Positions 1 through 9,121 of a stretch of DNA of 64,000 nt are shown here, one piece after another. The stretch's first letter is position 1. The number at the start of each line of letters is the position of its first letter. The notes under the pieces are model-generated. The model had not been told where the DNA came from. It did not search any database and saw only the letters and a program-made list of their open reading frames with translations. The position numbers and the translations under genes were made by a program. The DNA is taken from positions 248,001-312,000 of the forward strand of contig NZ_JAHRGM010000046.1 of the NCBI RefSeq assembly GCF_019097845.1, read 5' to 3'. Source of the DNA: Sphingobium sp. AS12. GTDB lineage: Bacteria; Pseudomonadota; Alphaproteobacteria; Sphingomonadales; Sphingomonadaceae.

Positions 1-1733
1 CAACGCGCACCGAGCGTCATATTGTTGAACGGCGCCCAGGCGCCACCGATGACGAAGCCCTTCGCATTCGTGCCGCCCAGGTGGAAATCGGAGTCAGTGA
101 AGCTGTCGAGGACCGCGTCGCTCTCGATATATTTATAGGCTGCGTTGATCGCCCAGGAGCCGCGCTTGGCCCGCCGGGGATTGACGCTGAACAGCGCCGG
201 ATCGCCGATCGAGAGATAGACGCCATAGGCCCGGTTGCCGCCCCGGAATTTCGCGGGATTGGTTGCGTCGCATACGCCCTGATCGGAATTGGTCGGATCG
301 GTGATCTCGACATTGTTCAGCGGCTGGCCGAGCGTGCCGCGCAGACAGTTGTTCTCGGGATCGAAGCCGAAGTTATAAAGATAGCTGCCGGTAAGGCGCG
401 CCTGGACCCGATCGCTGATCGGCACGCTCACCGAGCCGTTCACGTCGAGGATGCGATAGGCATATTTGAGGCCGAGATATTGCGGCTCCCGCGGATTGGC
501 CGGATCCGCATTCGTGAAGTCGATATCGCGAAGGAAGAAATAGGTATTGCCCTTGGAGGCCCACAGCGGCCGCAGGATATCGGTCGAGCACTCGATATTC
601 ACCGTCGAGAAGACGTCGCACGGCGCCGACACGTGCCCGCGCATGTAAGTGAAGTTGTGGAACGCCGCGCTCAGACTAACGTCTACCCCGCCTTCGAAGG
701 TCTTACCGAGTTCCGCCTGCGCCGAGAACAGGTAGCGGTCACGCCAGTTGCGCTTGGCGGCCGAGGTCAGCGGAAAATTGGCTGGCTCGAACTCGATCGG
801 GAACGCCCCGCCCCGGACTGCGAAGCGGAAATCCTCGGTGCCCAGCAGCTTCGAGACATTGGCCTCGCCATAGACGCCGTCCAGCGCGAGATCAGGATCG
901 AACATCAAATCCGTCGCGCGAAACGGATTGTCGAACCGCCCCACCATCGCCGTCAGCCCGGGGAAGAGCTCGCCCTTGGCATAGGCATTCTGAATCCACA
1001 GGTCGCGCTTGCGAAAACCGCCGGTCAGCCCAGCGTTGGTCGAGATCGGGCCCGGATCGTCGCCCGTCGCCAGCTGGAAGCCGAGCGTGAACCGGTCCGC
1101 CACCTTCGCCTCGATGCCAATCCGCGCACGGATCTGCATATTGTTGATCTTATCACGGAGCGTGTTGATCGTTGGCAGCGCCTGACCACCAAAGCCGGAT
1201 ATATCGTAGGGGCCCGTCTCGTTGAATGCCGGCACATCGACATAGGCGCTAAGCGCATTGTCCTTCGAATACAGCGCCGACGCCGATCGGAACCGGAAGT
1301 CGCCATGAATCTCGACATTGCGTGTCCACGACGGCGCCGCGGCATCGGGGGCTGCCCAGCGTTCGGTTTGTGCCTGCGCCAGGACTTCCTGGCGCAACTC
1401 GTCCTTGATCTGCTGACGCACGGTCTCTGGAACATAAGGCACGCGCACCGCGCCCGCAGGCGGCGGCGCAAGCTCGGCCGACTGCGCCGGCGGGGTCACC
1501 GCGCGCTGCTGGGCCTCGGCTTGCGCGCGCCGCATCAGCGCCTCGCCTTTTTCTGGACTGACGATGCCTTCCTCAACGAGGAGTTTCACCATTGTCGCCA
1601 CGGCGCTGTCAGGCTGCGCGGCCTGGCCTTGAGCTTCCTGCCCGAACGCCGGCCCTGCCGTCAGCAGCGTCGCGCACACTGCCGTAGTGAGCATCAACCC
1701 TTCGGCTCGCAGAAACTTCAATCGCTGTGACAT
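1..1733 (-). CDS. Putative porin (Porin_5-like), 3' end off the window
   Basis: Outer-membrane beta-barrel, probably a passive channel. About 577 codons are present and the frame is still open at base 1, so the C-terminus is missing. A signal peptide of about 31 residues ends near AGPAFGQ. It is followed by a short helix around residues 47-73 (MVKLLVEEGIVSPEKGEAL) typical of this porin family. The rest alternates aromatic and polar strand-like segments. The start ATG at 1731-1733 is the only one in front of the signal peptide. It lies 35 bases after the tonB stop and is the last gene of the ExbB-ExbD-TonB run on this strand. The substrate cannot be deduced. Confidence 0.8.
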   Translation of the reverse strand, partial: MSQRLKFLRAEGLMLTTAVCATLLTAGPAFGQEAQGQAAQPDSAVATMVKLLVEEGIVSPEKGEALMRRAQAEAQQRAVTPPAQSAELAPPPAGAVRVPYVPETVRQQIKDELRQEVLAQAQTERWAAPDAAAPSWTRNVEIHGDFRFRSASALYSKDNALSAYVDVPAFNETGPYDISGFGGQALPTINTLRDKINNMQIRARIGIEAKVADRFTLGFQLATGDDPGPISTNAGLTGGFRKRDLWIQNAYAKGELFPGLTAMVGRFDNPFRATDLMFDPDLALDGVYGEANVSKLLGTEDFRFAVRGGAFPIEFEPANFPLTSAAKRNWRDRYLFSAQAELGKTFEGGVDVSLSAAFHNFTYMRGHVSAPCDVFSTVNIECSTDILRPLWASKGNTYFFLRDIDFTNADPANPREPQYLGLKYAYRILDVNGSVSVPISDRVQARLTGSYLYNFGFDPENNCLRGTLGQPLNNVEITDPTNSDQGVCDATNPAKFRGGNRAYGVYLSIGDPALFSVNPRRAKRGSWAINAAYKYIESDAVLDSFTDSDFHLGGTNAKGFVIGGAWAPFNNMTLGAR

Positions 1734-1768
1734 TCGTATTCCCCTTTGCCCGCTTGGGGCGTCGATGA

Positions 1769-2497
1769 TCAGAAGGAGCTCCGGCGGCCCCGAACCGTTA
1801 CAAGTTGAGGAAAGGCCATGGCCGCAGGCGGCGGATCGAGGCCCCGCACCTGCTGCAGCAGGCCCGTCAGCTTCTGCATATCGCTATCGCTCCCACCTTT
1901 GGCGCTGCGGAATCGTACGCCCGTGATGCGACCGTCCTGCGTAACCGTGAGGACGTAGTCGGCGGAAAAGACGAGCCGGCCGAGCCGCGGATCGTCCTGC
2001 ACGCGCTCCTGCAGCGCGGATTTGAGATAGCTGGTGTACATGCCGACCGACATGCCGCCGCCGGATGGCCCCGATCCACAGTTCGGCCCAATGCATGTGC
2101 CCTTGCTGGACGGCGCGCCGGAGCCCTGCCCTGAACCCGACTGGAGGCCATAGGCGTCCGACCCCGCCTGGGCAGGCGCGGCGATCGAGACGGGCGCGGC
2201 CTGCTGCTGCGCCGCCTTGGGCGCATCCATCGGCGACGGCTGTGGCTGCTCGGTGGGCTCGGGCGGCTTTTCCTGCGGCTCGGGTGGAGGCGGCGGTGGT
2301 GGAGGCGGCGGAGGAAGAAGGTTCACCTCCTGCTGCGAGGGGGCGGGAACCGCCACGCCGATGCCGCTGGCCGTCAACTGGGTGTAGATAAACCAGATCA
2401 AGGCCGCGAGCAGGGCCGCGCCCACGATCCATGGGAGCGCCGCAGTTGCCCGGGGGGAGCGTTCGCCTTCGAACGGACCGAGACTCTGCGTTACCAT
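1769..2497 (-). CDS. Energy transducer TonB
   Basis: Inner-membrane anchored energy transducer of 242 residues. It has one transmembrane helix near residues 22-40, then a run of 11 prolines and a Pro/Glu/Gln-rich periplasmic spacer. The C-terminal domain of about 90 residues (MYTSYLKSALQERV...VTQDGRITGVRF) matches the TonB-like fold. It should transmit ExbB/ExbD proton-driven force to an outer-membrane partner, probably the TpsB or porin of this locus (inference). Its ATG overlaps the stop of the upstream small gene (TGATG), so translation is coupled. I prefer this ATG to the TTG one codon earlier. Confidence 0.9.
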   Translation of the reverse strand: MVTQSLGPFEGERSPRATAALPWIVGAALLAALIWFIYTQLTASGIGVAVPAPSQQEVNLLPPPPPPPPPPPEPQEKPPEPTEQPQPSPMDAPKAAQQQAAPVSIAAPAQAGSDAYGLQSGSGQGSGAPSSKGTCIGPNCGSGPSGGGMSVGMYTSYLKSALQERVQDDPRLGRLVFSADYVLTVTQDGRITGVRFRSAKGGSDSDMQKLTGLLQQVRGLDPPPAAMAFPQLVTVRGRRSSF

Positions 2498-2691
2498 CAA
2501 CGCTCTCCCGCCTCATAGGCGATCGAGACGTTCCGCTCCGCGCGGAGGCCGTCCAGGAACAAGCGCGCGCCTTCGAAGTCAGCGTTCCAGCCGCCTAGGT
2601 CGAGGCCGACACGACGCGCACGCAGGATCACCTCCTCCCCTGGCGCGGAGGAGGCCGCCTGAAGACCCTCGGAGGCGTGGTTGCCTCTCAT
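2497..2691 (-). CDS. Small protein between exbD and tonB
   Basis: A 64-residue protein I do not recognise. It starts two bases after the exbD stop, and its TGA overlaps the tonB ATG by one base. This tight packing is the main evidence that it is translated. It has no signal peptide or membrane segment and contains a charged, Leu-rich C-terminal half. It may be a soluble accessory of the ExbBD-TonB complex or a translational coupling device. The reading frame is short, so a chance frame is possible. Confidence 0.5.
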   Translation of the reverse strand: MRGNHASEGLQAASSAPGEEVILRARRVGLDLGGWNADFEGARLFLDGLRAERNVSIAYEAGER

Positions 2692-2693
2692 GA

Positions 2694-3104
2694 TCAGGCG
2701 CCCGCTCCTGGCTTGCCGGTCACCAGACCGACTTTGTTGAGATCGAGCTGCCGCAGAAGGTCGAGAACTTCGGTGACCTTGCCATACTGTGCCGCCTGGT
2801 CGCCCTTGAGCACGATCGGGACGTCGGGATTGCTCGCCTTCGCATTGCGCAGGCGCACTTCGAGATCCGACAGCGTCACCGGGAACGCGTCCATGAAGAT
2901 CTGGCCGTCGTTCGACACAGTGATGGCGATCGTTTGCGGTTGGGCGAGGCTCTGGGCCGAGCTCGCCTTGGGCAGATCCACTTTGATTCCCTGCACCTGT
3001 GCGGTCGCCATCAGGATGAAGATCACGAGCAGCACATAGGCGAGATCGAGCATCGGCGTGACGTTGATATCGTTGTAGACCTTGCGGCGGCCATCGATCT
3101 GCAT
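2694..3104 (-). CDS. exbD: Biopolymer transport protein ExbD
   Basis: 136-residue ExbD/TolR family protein. An N-terminal cytoplasmic stretch is followed by one transmembrane helix (about residues 18-38) with the conserved Asp in TPMLDLAYVLLVIFI, the residue that carries protons in this family. A periplasmic domain with IVLKGDQAAQYGKVTEVLDLL follows. It partners with the ExbB-type channel encoded 22 bases upstream and powers the TonB encoded downstream. Confidence 0.95.
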   Translation of the reverse strand: MQIDGRRKVYNDINVTPMLDLAYVLLVIFILMATAQVQGIKVDLPKASSAQSLAQPQTIAITVSNDGQIFMDAFPVTLSDLEVRLRNAKASNPDVPIVLKGDQAAQYGKVTEVLDLLRQLDLNKVGLVTGKPGAGA

Positions 3105-3126
3105 GTCCTGTCTCCCCTTCCCTGCC

Positions 3127-4890
3127 TCAGGCGACCTTGCGCGGCGCCGGGGTTTCCTGCATCTCGGCGAGGCGCGTGATCAGCCGGTCGGCAAAGACCC
3201 GCATGTCGTCGGAGAGCTTCTGGATGCGCCCTGCGAGATAGTTGTTGGCAAACAGCGACGGGATCGCCGCGAGGAGTCCCGCCACCGTCGCCATGAGCGC
3301 GGCCGCAATGCCCGGGGCGATCGCGGTGACATTAACGTCACCTGCGCGCGCCACGCCGGCAAAGGTGTTCATCACGCCGATGACAGTGCCGAACAGCCCG
3401 ATGAACGGGCCGCCTGAAATGGCGATCGAGAGGACCACCATCCATTTGTCGAGCTTCTGGTTCTCATTGACGACGACCGCGTCGATCGCTGAACGCATGG
3501 CTTCGACCGACGCACCAGACAGCGGCACAAGGCCCCTCTCCTGCCGACGAATTCCAAGTTCATCGACCCCCATCTCGAAGATGCGCGCGAGCGGAGCCCG
3601 GCTCAGGACCGCCCGCTCGGGCTCGCCCACGTCGGGATTGTCCTTCAGACTGGCGAGCTGCTCATGCATCGCAACATAGCGCCTGGAGAAAGCCCGGTCG
3701 CCTTTGAGCGCGGCGTTAATGTAGCGCGCCTTCATGACCGTGACCCCCATCGCGAGCGCCAGCAGCGCGAGGCACAGACCGATGATGAACGCATCGACAC
3801 TTTCGACCTTGCCAAGCACGTAGAAGAAGTTGCCGCCGCCTTCGCTCGGACGCTCGGGCGTCTCCGCGACCTTCACAAGCTTGCCGGACGGGCCTTCGGC
3901 TTGTGCGCTGGCGAGCAGCATGGCTGCGGGACGCGCCGTCTTGGCGACACGGACCTCGTCGAGTTCGCCGAACAGGCCCCGCCCCGCGCCCCCGCCAAGC
4001 GTCACTGGACCGGCCAGCTCCGGCAGCATGCCGGGCGAGACTGCAGCCTCGACACCATTGAGGTAGAGGCGCAGGTTCTGTCCGTCCGCCACAAAGGCAA
4101 GATGCGCCCATTCGCCTGTTTTGACCTGCGCGTTGCCCTGAAGACGCTGCTCCCCCACCAGCGCGAACGGAACGCCGTCGGCGACGCCGACGACGAGGGG
4201 GCCATGGCCGAACACCGCCTGCTCACCGCCCGCCTGGTCAAGCTTTACCCAGCTCGAGAAGGTGACAGGCGTACCGGCGGCGAAGGTCAGCGATGCCGAT
4301 GCCGGGATCACGATCTCGCCCTGTCCGGCGAACTTCGCCGAACGCGCGATGATCCCGTTCTCGACGAGCCCGGGCGCCCCGTTCTGACCGTTGTTGCGGT
4401 TGGCAGTCAGGTCCCTGAGCGGTTGCCCGGCCGCTTCGCCGAAATGATAAGCCGCGACCGTGTCGGGATCGTAGGTGCCGGCGATGTCGCTGCCCGCAGG
4501 CGCGCTCTTGTTGCCGAAATAGAGCCAGATCTGCCGCTGCTCGCCGCCGCCGACATTTGGAACCGACACCCAGAGGACCGCAAGCCCGTTCTGCGCGTCG
4601 AACCGCTCGAGGTGGAACGGCAGCGGCGTTTTGCCGTCCGAATCCACGACCCGGAGGTCTGCGCCGTTCTCCATCGAGTCCGTGAACGTGAAGTTGACCG
4701 AGTGGAGGCGAATGAGCAGTACGGTGCGACCGACTGGACCGGCGACATTCATACCCGAAGGCGACGTGTCGATGGTCACAGCCCGGCGATAGGGCCATTC
4801 CGTGTCCCACCATCCCGCGCCTTCGGCGGCAAATGCCGGTGTCGCCATCGCGCAGAGCGCGATCAGCCATGTCAAAATCAGTCGACCCAT
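3127..4890 (-). CDS. DUF2341-LamG-ExbB fusion (MotA/TolQ/ExbB channel)
   Basis: 587-residue proton-channel protein with an unusually large periplasmic front end. A signal peptide ends near AFAAEG. Next come a DUF2341 domain starting WWDTEWPYRRAVTID (about 27-130) and a LamG/concanavalin-like domain (about 145-320). A transmembrane helix near 360-380 leads into a MotA/TolQ/ExbB domain with GGPFIGLFGTVIGVM and APGIAAALMATVAGLLAAIPS. Classical ExbB is about 240 residues, so the first 340 are an addition that may bind a glycan or a secreted partner. It is the first gene of the exbB-exbD-small-tonB-porin run, 352 bases after the TpsB gene. Confidence 0.9.
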   Translation of the reverse strand: MGRLILTWLIALCAMATPAFAAEGAGWWDTEWPYRRAVTIDTSPSGMNVAGPVGRTVLLIRLHSVNFTFTDSMENGADLRVVDSDGKTPLPFHLERFDAQNGLAVLWVSVPNVGGGEQRQIWLYFGNKSAPAGSDIAGTYDPDTVAAYHFGEAAGQPLRDLTANRNNGQNGAPGLVENGIIARSAKFAGQGEIVIPASASLTFAAGTPVTFSSWVKLDQAGGEQAVFGHGPLVVGVADGVPFALVGEQRLQGNAQVKTGEWAHLAFVADGQNLRLYLNGVEAAVSPGMLPELAGPVTLGGGAGRGLFGELDEVRVAKTARPAAMLLASAQAEGPSGKLVKVAETPERPSEGGGNFFYVLGKVESVDAFIIGLCLALLALAMGVTVMKARYINAALKGDRAFSRRYVAMHEQLASLKDNPDVGEPERAVLSRAPLARIFEMGVDELGIRRQERGLVPLSGASVEAMRSAIDAVVVNENQKLDKWMVVLSIAISGGPFIGLFGTVIGVMNTFAGVARAGDVNVTAIAPGIAAALMATVAGLLAAIPSLFANNYLAGRIQKLSDDMRVFADRLITRLAEMQETPAPRKVA

Positions 4891-5132
4891 GTTGCCGCCC
4901 CTACTTCCTGTCGCTTTGCTGCCCGTTTGTGGGCGGTGAATCCTCGCGCCCTTACGGCGCCCGTTGATGTTGAAAGGCGGCGATTAGCCCGCTTACCTTG
5001 ATGTCGAAGTGGTGCCAGTTGGCGGGGTTGCCCCACCCTGTCTTCCGGGGACCCTTGGCGGTGGGAGCTGAGGGGGCATCCAAGCCGCCGCGAGGGAAAT
5101 CCTGGCCCGATCGATGGCCACGATCGCCCCGA

Positions 5133-5189
5133 TTGGTCGGAGAAGGACGATCGCCGGAAGACGACACCGTCAGGCGGGCTCCGACCAAT
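5133..5189. repeat. Perfect 11-bp inverted repeat in the tpsB-exbB gap
   Basis: The 352 bases between the TpsB stop (5243) and the exbB start (4890) hold no convincing gene. Frames there are short, Arg/Ser-rich and unlike any family. Arms ATTGGTCGGAG (5133-5143) and CTCCGACCAAT (5179-5189) match perfectly across a 35-base loop. This could be a transcript hairpin that tunes exbB expression or a terminator without a U-run. It is also where one would expect a TpsA gene. Confidence 0.5.
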
Positions 5190-5242
5190 GCTGAACACTG
5201 CTCTCTTGATGCGCGATGCCGCCCCATGATGCTGCGCCGCCA

Positions 5243-7018
5243 TCAGAATTCGCCCCTGATCGTGAAGCTGTAACGTGGATCGCCCTTGTCCGAGGTCGGC
5301 CCGTTCCGCAGCGGTACGCCGATCAGAGCTTCGCCGGTCACTAGGTTCAACAGGTCGAAGCGAATCCCACCGCCGACGCTGATCAGCCGGAAGGTGTCAG
5401 TCTGTCCCGTCGTTGGCGCCCGGACCCGCGCATAGCCCGCATCGCTGAAGACAAAGAGCCGCGTTTCGTCGACGAGCGAGCTCAGCGAGGTCCCGAAGTT
5501 CGGAGTCCGCAACTCGACCGAGGAGACGAACCCGTCATCGCCCACGGCTTCGGACACATAGTAGCCGCGCAGAGTCGACATGCCGCCAAGCGAGAATTGT
5601 TCGTTGGTGACAAGGCTGGAATCCGCGAGCTGGCCAGCGAAGCGCATCGCGACCTGCCAGTCCTTGGGCAGCAGCCGCGTATAATTGAGGTCAAGATTGA
5701 GATGGACGAAATTCTCGGACCCATCCACGGCGCGTCCGGTGAACTGGTCCTGGGGAATGCCGGTCTCTCCGTTGCCGAGAGCGCAGGTCGGAACGCCATC
5801 AGGGATGAAGCCTTCCGAATAGGGCGATTCGAAGCAGACGTTGCGCTTGATGACTCGCAGTCCGCCCGTGATACCGAGCGTTAAGCCGTAGGTCTCGCGT
5901 TCGTTTCCGCCGCTCAGCGTATATTCCGCGACCAGCGGCACGTAGCGGATCTGCGTCGGCTGCAGTTCAGTATCATCGAGCGTCAGCCGTTCCTTGAACG
6001 ACTTGAAATCCGGCCCGAAGCTGATCTGCTGGAAACTGTTCTGGCTGGGCAGACGATAGGTCGCGCGCAGACCGATCTGATAGCCATTGCCTAGAACGTT
6101 CGTGCCGCCGAGCGCAGCCACATTACTGTTCGATTTATAGCCATAGAGAAGAACCGACCAGGGCGTGCCAATCAGCGGCGCATTGTAGGAAGCCGATACG
6201 ACCGCGCTCTGGTCCGGATCCTGCGGCGCGATGGACCCAGTCACCGACAGCGTATGCCCCTGTCCCCACAAATTGGTGTAGCGTAGCGTGCCGCTCGCGC
6301 GCAGCGGCTCGGTATTGGGGCTGTTGTCGTTGTTGAGCTCGACGCTCCCATGGAAGGGAGCGCTGTCATCGACCTTCAGCTCGACGTCGACCGTCCCAGG
6401 AACAGTGCCGGCACGGAAGCGAGGCGTGATCGTCCGGTCGGGAAAGCGATTGGCCTCGGCAACATCGCGCTGCAATGCCGCAATATCGATCGGCTGACCC
6501 TCGATCAAGGATGGGACATCGCCCCGCACGCTCTCGCTTGAATGATGTTTCGCGTCGACAACACGCACCTCGCCGAGAGGCACTTCCTGCACCGCGAGCT
6601 GGACGATGCCCTGGGCAAAGCGATCGCTGGGCTGTATCGGAATCTCGACTTCGACCGCTTCGTATCCCCGTGCGGCATAAGCCGCCTTCAGCGCCTTTTG
6701 CGCGCCGGTCACATCCTCCTCGGACCGGTCGGGACCAAGAAAGGGATAGATAATGCGCTCGATTTCCGCGTTGGAGAGCTTGGTCGCGCCCACCACGTCG
6801 ATCGCAGCGATCATGAACCTACCCGAAGCCCGAACCGGTTCCGCAGCCTCGGACGTCGACTCTTGTCCGGCAGCAGGAGCGCCCTGCGCCCACGCGCTCG
6901 GCGCATGAAGGCCAACGACCAAGGCCGCCGCCGCACTCAACCGAACAGGCCATGCGCCGGCCAACCTCGGGGCGCACCGCGATGCGGCAGCAAACATATT
7001 GGAATGCAAGCTTTGCAT
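5243..7018 (-). CDS. TpsB-type outer-membrane secretion pore (ShlB/FhaC/HecB family)
   Basis: 591-residue Omp85-superfamily transporter that would export a large adhesin or hemolysin across the outer membrane. The signal peptide ends near AWAQG. A POTRA domain (about 68-130, VVGATKLSNAEIERIIYPFLG) and a second POTRA-like stretch are followed by the ShlB barrel from about 215. The barrel has an LRGYYVSEA signature near residue 480 and a terminal Phe (IRGEF). It starts two bases after the LuxR-type gene stops, so the two are probably cotranscribed. No TpsA substrate gene follows, which is unusual. The start could also be the ATG eight codons later. Confidence 0.9.
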   Translation of the reverse strand: MQSLHSNMFAAASRCAPRLAGAWPVRLSAAAALVVGLHAPSAWAQGAPAAGQESTSEAAEPVRASGRFMIAAIDVVGATKLSNAEIERIIYPFLGPDRSEEDVTGAQKALKAAYAARGYEAVEVEIPIQPSDRFAQGIVQLAVQEVPLGEVRVVDAKHHSSESVRGDVPSLIEGQPIDIAALQRDVAEANRFPDRTITPRFRAGTVPGTVDVELKVDDSAPFHGSVELNNDNSPNTEPLRASGTLRYTNLWGQGHTLSVTGSIAPQDPDQSAVVSASYNAPLIGTPWSVLLYGYKSNSNVAALGGTNVLGNGYQIGLRATYRLPSQNSFQQISFGPDFKSFKERLTLDDTELQPTQIRYVPLVAEYTLSGGNERETYGLTLGITGGLRVIKRNVCFESPYSEGFIPDGVPTCALGNGETGIPQDQFTGRAVDGSENFVHLNLDLNYTRLLPKDWQVAMRFAGQLADSSLVTNEQFSLGGMSTLRGYYVSEAVGDDGFVSSVELRTPNFGTSLSSLVDETRLFVFSDAGYARVRAPTTGQTDTFRLISVGGGIRFDLLNLVTGEALIGVPLRNGPTSDKGDPRYSFTIRGEF

Positions 7019-7019
7019 A

Positions 7020-7820
7020 TCAGATCCGGATCAGGCCGGAGCCGAGCGCAATGGCGACGGCGTTGATCCGATTGGTGGCGCCAAGCTTGCGGGTCGCCCG
7101 AGCGAAATAAAGCTCCACCGTTCGCGGGGCTATGCCGAGGTTAGCGCCTGTCTCGACCAGCGTCGCCCCCGCAGCGGCATGGCGAAGGCAACTCACCTCG
7201 CGGTCCGTCAGCACCCCGGAAGACGCCGGACGCGATGACAACAGCTCTTTCGCCTTGCAGTGGAAATCGATGGCAAGCCCGATCATCGCAAGCGCACGCG
7301 CTTCGAGCATGGCCGCGACCTGGCTTTCGGTCTGACTGAAAAGACTGATATAAGCCGGACCCGAAAGATAATCCTGTATCGGAATGGCGACTCCCGCCTC
7401 GACACCCCGAAGCCTCTCGACGCTCAGCCACCCCCGTTGTCGATCCGGGCGAGAAAGATCATCCTGCGTCGACCAGAGGAATGGCTTGAAGGCATGAACA
7501 ACCTCGGGGAGTGCCGGATCGCCAGCCCTCCACGGTTCGCCGCCATCGTCGAGCGTCGAGAGAAAACGTAGCGGCGGCCGCTCGGCGGCTGCCGCACCTT
7601 GCACCCGATGGCCGATATGGACGTAGCGCCCGCCATCGAACCCCATCTCCCGGGCGAACCGCTCCAGCCATGCGCCAAGATCGTCCGCTGAGGCACAGTC
7701 CGCGATCGGGTCCATCGCCATGACCGAAATGCCCCCCAAAACAAGACACGGCGCCCATGACGCATCAAGCGCACACAACCGATGGTCAAACTGGCGCTGA
7801 AGCGCACCACCCGCTAACAT
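7020..7820 (-). CDS. LuxR-family regulator (autoinducer-binding-like + HTH), copy 1
   Basis: 266-residue regulator. The N-terminal half (GFDGGRYVHIGH..., VEAGVAIPIQDYLSGPAYISLF) resembles the autoinducer-binding domain. The C-terminal 65 residues (LTDREVSCLRHAAAGATLVETG..IAPRTVELYFARATRKLGATNR) are a GerE-type HTH. The start at 7818-7820 is chosen because a GGGGG tract precedes it and the length equals that of the paralogue at 15543. A GTG 12 codons upstream is possible. It is probably the first gene of the TpsB transcript. No LuxI synthase is seen. Confidence 0.85.
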   Translation of the reverse strand: MLAGGALQRQFDHRLCALDASWAPCLVLGGISVMAMDPIADCASADDLGAWLERFAREMGFDGGRYVHIGHRVQGAAAAERPPLRFLSTLDDGGEPWRAGDPALPEVVHAFKPFLWSTQDDLSRPDRQRGWLSVERLRGVEAGVAIPIQDYLSGPAYISLFSQTESQVAAMLEARALAMIGLAIDFHCKAKELLSSRPASSGVLTDREVSCLRHAAAGATLVETGANLGIAPRTVELYFARATRKLGATNRINAVAIALGSGLIRI

Positions 7821-7988
7821 CACAATGCCCCCTTCGAGCTCCTGTAAATTGGACACGGCGGACGCGGGATTCTGGCAAAGGATTTTTTTCTGCTTTACTC
7901 CAGCGAATTGTCATTAAAATGCAATATAGAGGATTGTTGTTCTGAAAATTATCAATTGATATGATTCGTCTTCGGTAGTCCATGCTCT

Positions 7989-8014
7989 CACTGACGACGG
8001 AGATAGTCGTAGTG
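7989..8014. promoter_or_regulatory. Candidate operator in the AT-rich luxR1/STN intergenic region
   Basis: The roughly 440 bases between the divergent genes at 7820 and 8260 are AT-rich (7880-8090) and hold no gene. The imperfect palindrome CACTGACGAC-N7-GTCGTAGTG sits in the middle. Its position suits control of both directions by one of the three LuxR-type proteins. That link is an inference. Confidence 0.4.
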
Positions 8015-8259
8015 ACATTGAGAATAGTCTCCAAGAAAATTTGTCTTCATCGAGAATGTCCGGTTTGTAAGGGAATATTATTGCCGATTTGATTCGGGCT
8101 CGACTTGCCGGATTAATCGCAAGATATTTGACTTACGCCAGGAACAGAGGTTCAGGCAGCAGGAGAAGCGGTTGCATGCCACCAGACCGCGTCCCCTCTG
8201 CAGACCACTCTCGAGACGCGCCTCGTCAGCAAGTGCGGCGTGTCCTATTCTCTCCCCAC

Positions 8260-8967
8260 ATGTTGCCGCTTCGTTCCCTTCGGCGCCTTACGGCGGCCCT
8301 CCTGCTCTTGATTGGCGCCATCGCCCTCGCAGGCCAGACAGGCGCCCTGGCCCAGACCGAAAACGCCGACCGGCCAATCCCATTCGACATCCCAGAGCAG
8401 CCGCTCGATGCTGCACTCGCGCAATATTTTAGCGTAACGGGCGTCCAGTTGCTCTATGATAGCGAGCTCGCTGCCGGACACAGATCCATGCGCGTCAGCG
8501 GGACATATACGCCGCGCGACGCGTTGCGCCGTCTCCTCAGCGGGACAGGACTTATCGTTCGCTACAGCCGCGCCGATGCGGCGACCATCACAAGGCCAGG
8601 GGCAATCGAGCAATCCCGGCTCGTGCCGCTCGGCCGCGTGATCGTTCGGGAGCGGGTGGCCCCGACACGCTTCCTGTCAGTCGAGAGAATGGCATATTAT
8701 ACGCAACTCGAATCCGAGTTGCAGGCACATCTTGTGTCGAGCGAGCGGACCGGACGACTCGCCTTCAATGTCGTCGTCCAACTGCAAGTGTCCGATGACG
8801 GACGATTGAGCGACGTGGGTATCCGCCGCAGCAGCGGCAATCGAAGTACCGATGCGCTGGTCACCGAAGCAATATTGCAAGCAATCGTGTCCCCACCCCC
8901 CCATGGCCTCGAACAGCCCCTCGCGGTGGCGCTGCGGGGTGCCAGACGCGCCGACCAACGGCGATAA
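8260..8967 (+). CDS. STN-domain protein with TonB-like C-terminus
   Basis: 235-residue secreted protein. The start at 8260 is preferred over an upstream frame because it begins the signal peptide (MLPLRSLRRLTAALLLLIGA). A Secretin/TonB short N-terminal domain follows (FDIPEQPLDAALAQYFSVTGVQLLYDSEL...GTYTPRDALRRLLSGTGL, about 32-90). The last 100 residues (FNVVVQLQVSDDGRLSDVGIRRSSGN) resemble a TonB C-terminal domain. STN domains normally sit on receptors or secretins and sense FecR-type partners. Here the STN is free-standing and joined to a TonB-like tail, so it may signal to the FecR at 14434 (inference). Confidence 0.75.
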   Translation: MLPLRSLRRLTAALLLLIGAIALAGQTGALAQTENADRPIPFDIPEQPLDAALAQYFSVTGVQLLYDSELAAGHRSMRVSGTYTPRDALRRLLSGTGLIVRYSRADAATITRPGAIEQSRLVPLGRVIVRERVAPTRFLSVERMAYYTQLESELQAHLVSSERTGRLAFNVVVQLQVSDDGRLSDVGIRRSSGNRSTDALVTEAILQAIVSPPPHGLEQPLAVALRGARRADQRR

Positions 8968-9121
8968 CGCGCAGCCCCCAAGTCAGGCGAGAATGTGCCG
9001 CCCGCCTCGAGCTGCAGAAGAATTTGCGATCCTCTTTGCCGGAGCAACCCGTCCGAAGTGTCCAAATATTGAGGGGCGAAGCGCCGCGACCCTCGGCCAC
9101 ACAGACCGGCGGAGGAACACC

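Noticed and set aside
81..1730. Long plus-strand open frame opposite the porin
   Set aside because: The minus-strand frame has a signal peptide, family motif and operon context. The plus-strand translation is Arg/Ile-rich with no family features, a mirror of GC-biased codons.
1941..1966. GTAACC-N16-CGGA on the plus strand inside tonB
   Set aside because: It points into no plus-strand gene and lies in coding sequence. It shows that CGGA variants can arise by chance, which lowers confidence in the bufA1 site.
3664..5001. 445-codon plus-strand frame opposite exbB
   Set aside because: It has no binding site or recognisable domain and is antisense to a clear ExbB fusion.
4878..5243. 121-codon minus-strand frame in the tpsB-exbB gap considered as a residual TpsA
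   Set aside because: No signal peptide and none of the N-terminal secretion-domain motifs of TpsA proteins. The frame is Arg/Ser-rich and unlike a hemagglutinin.
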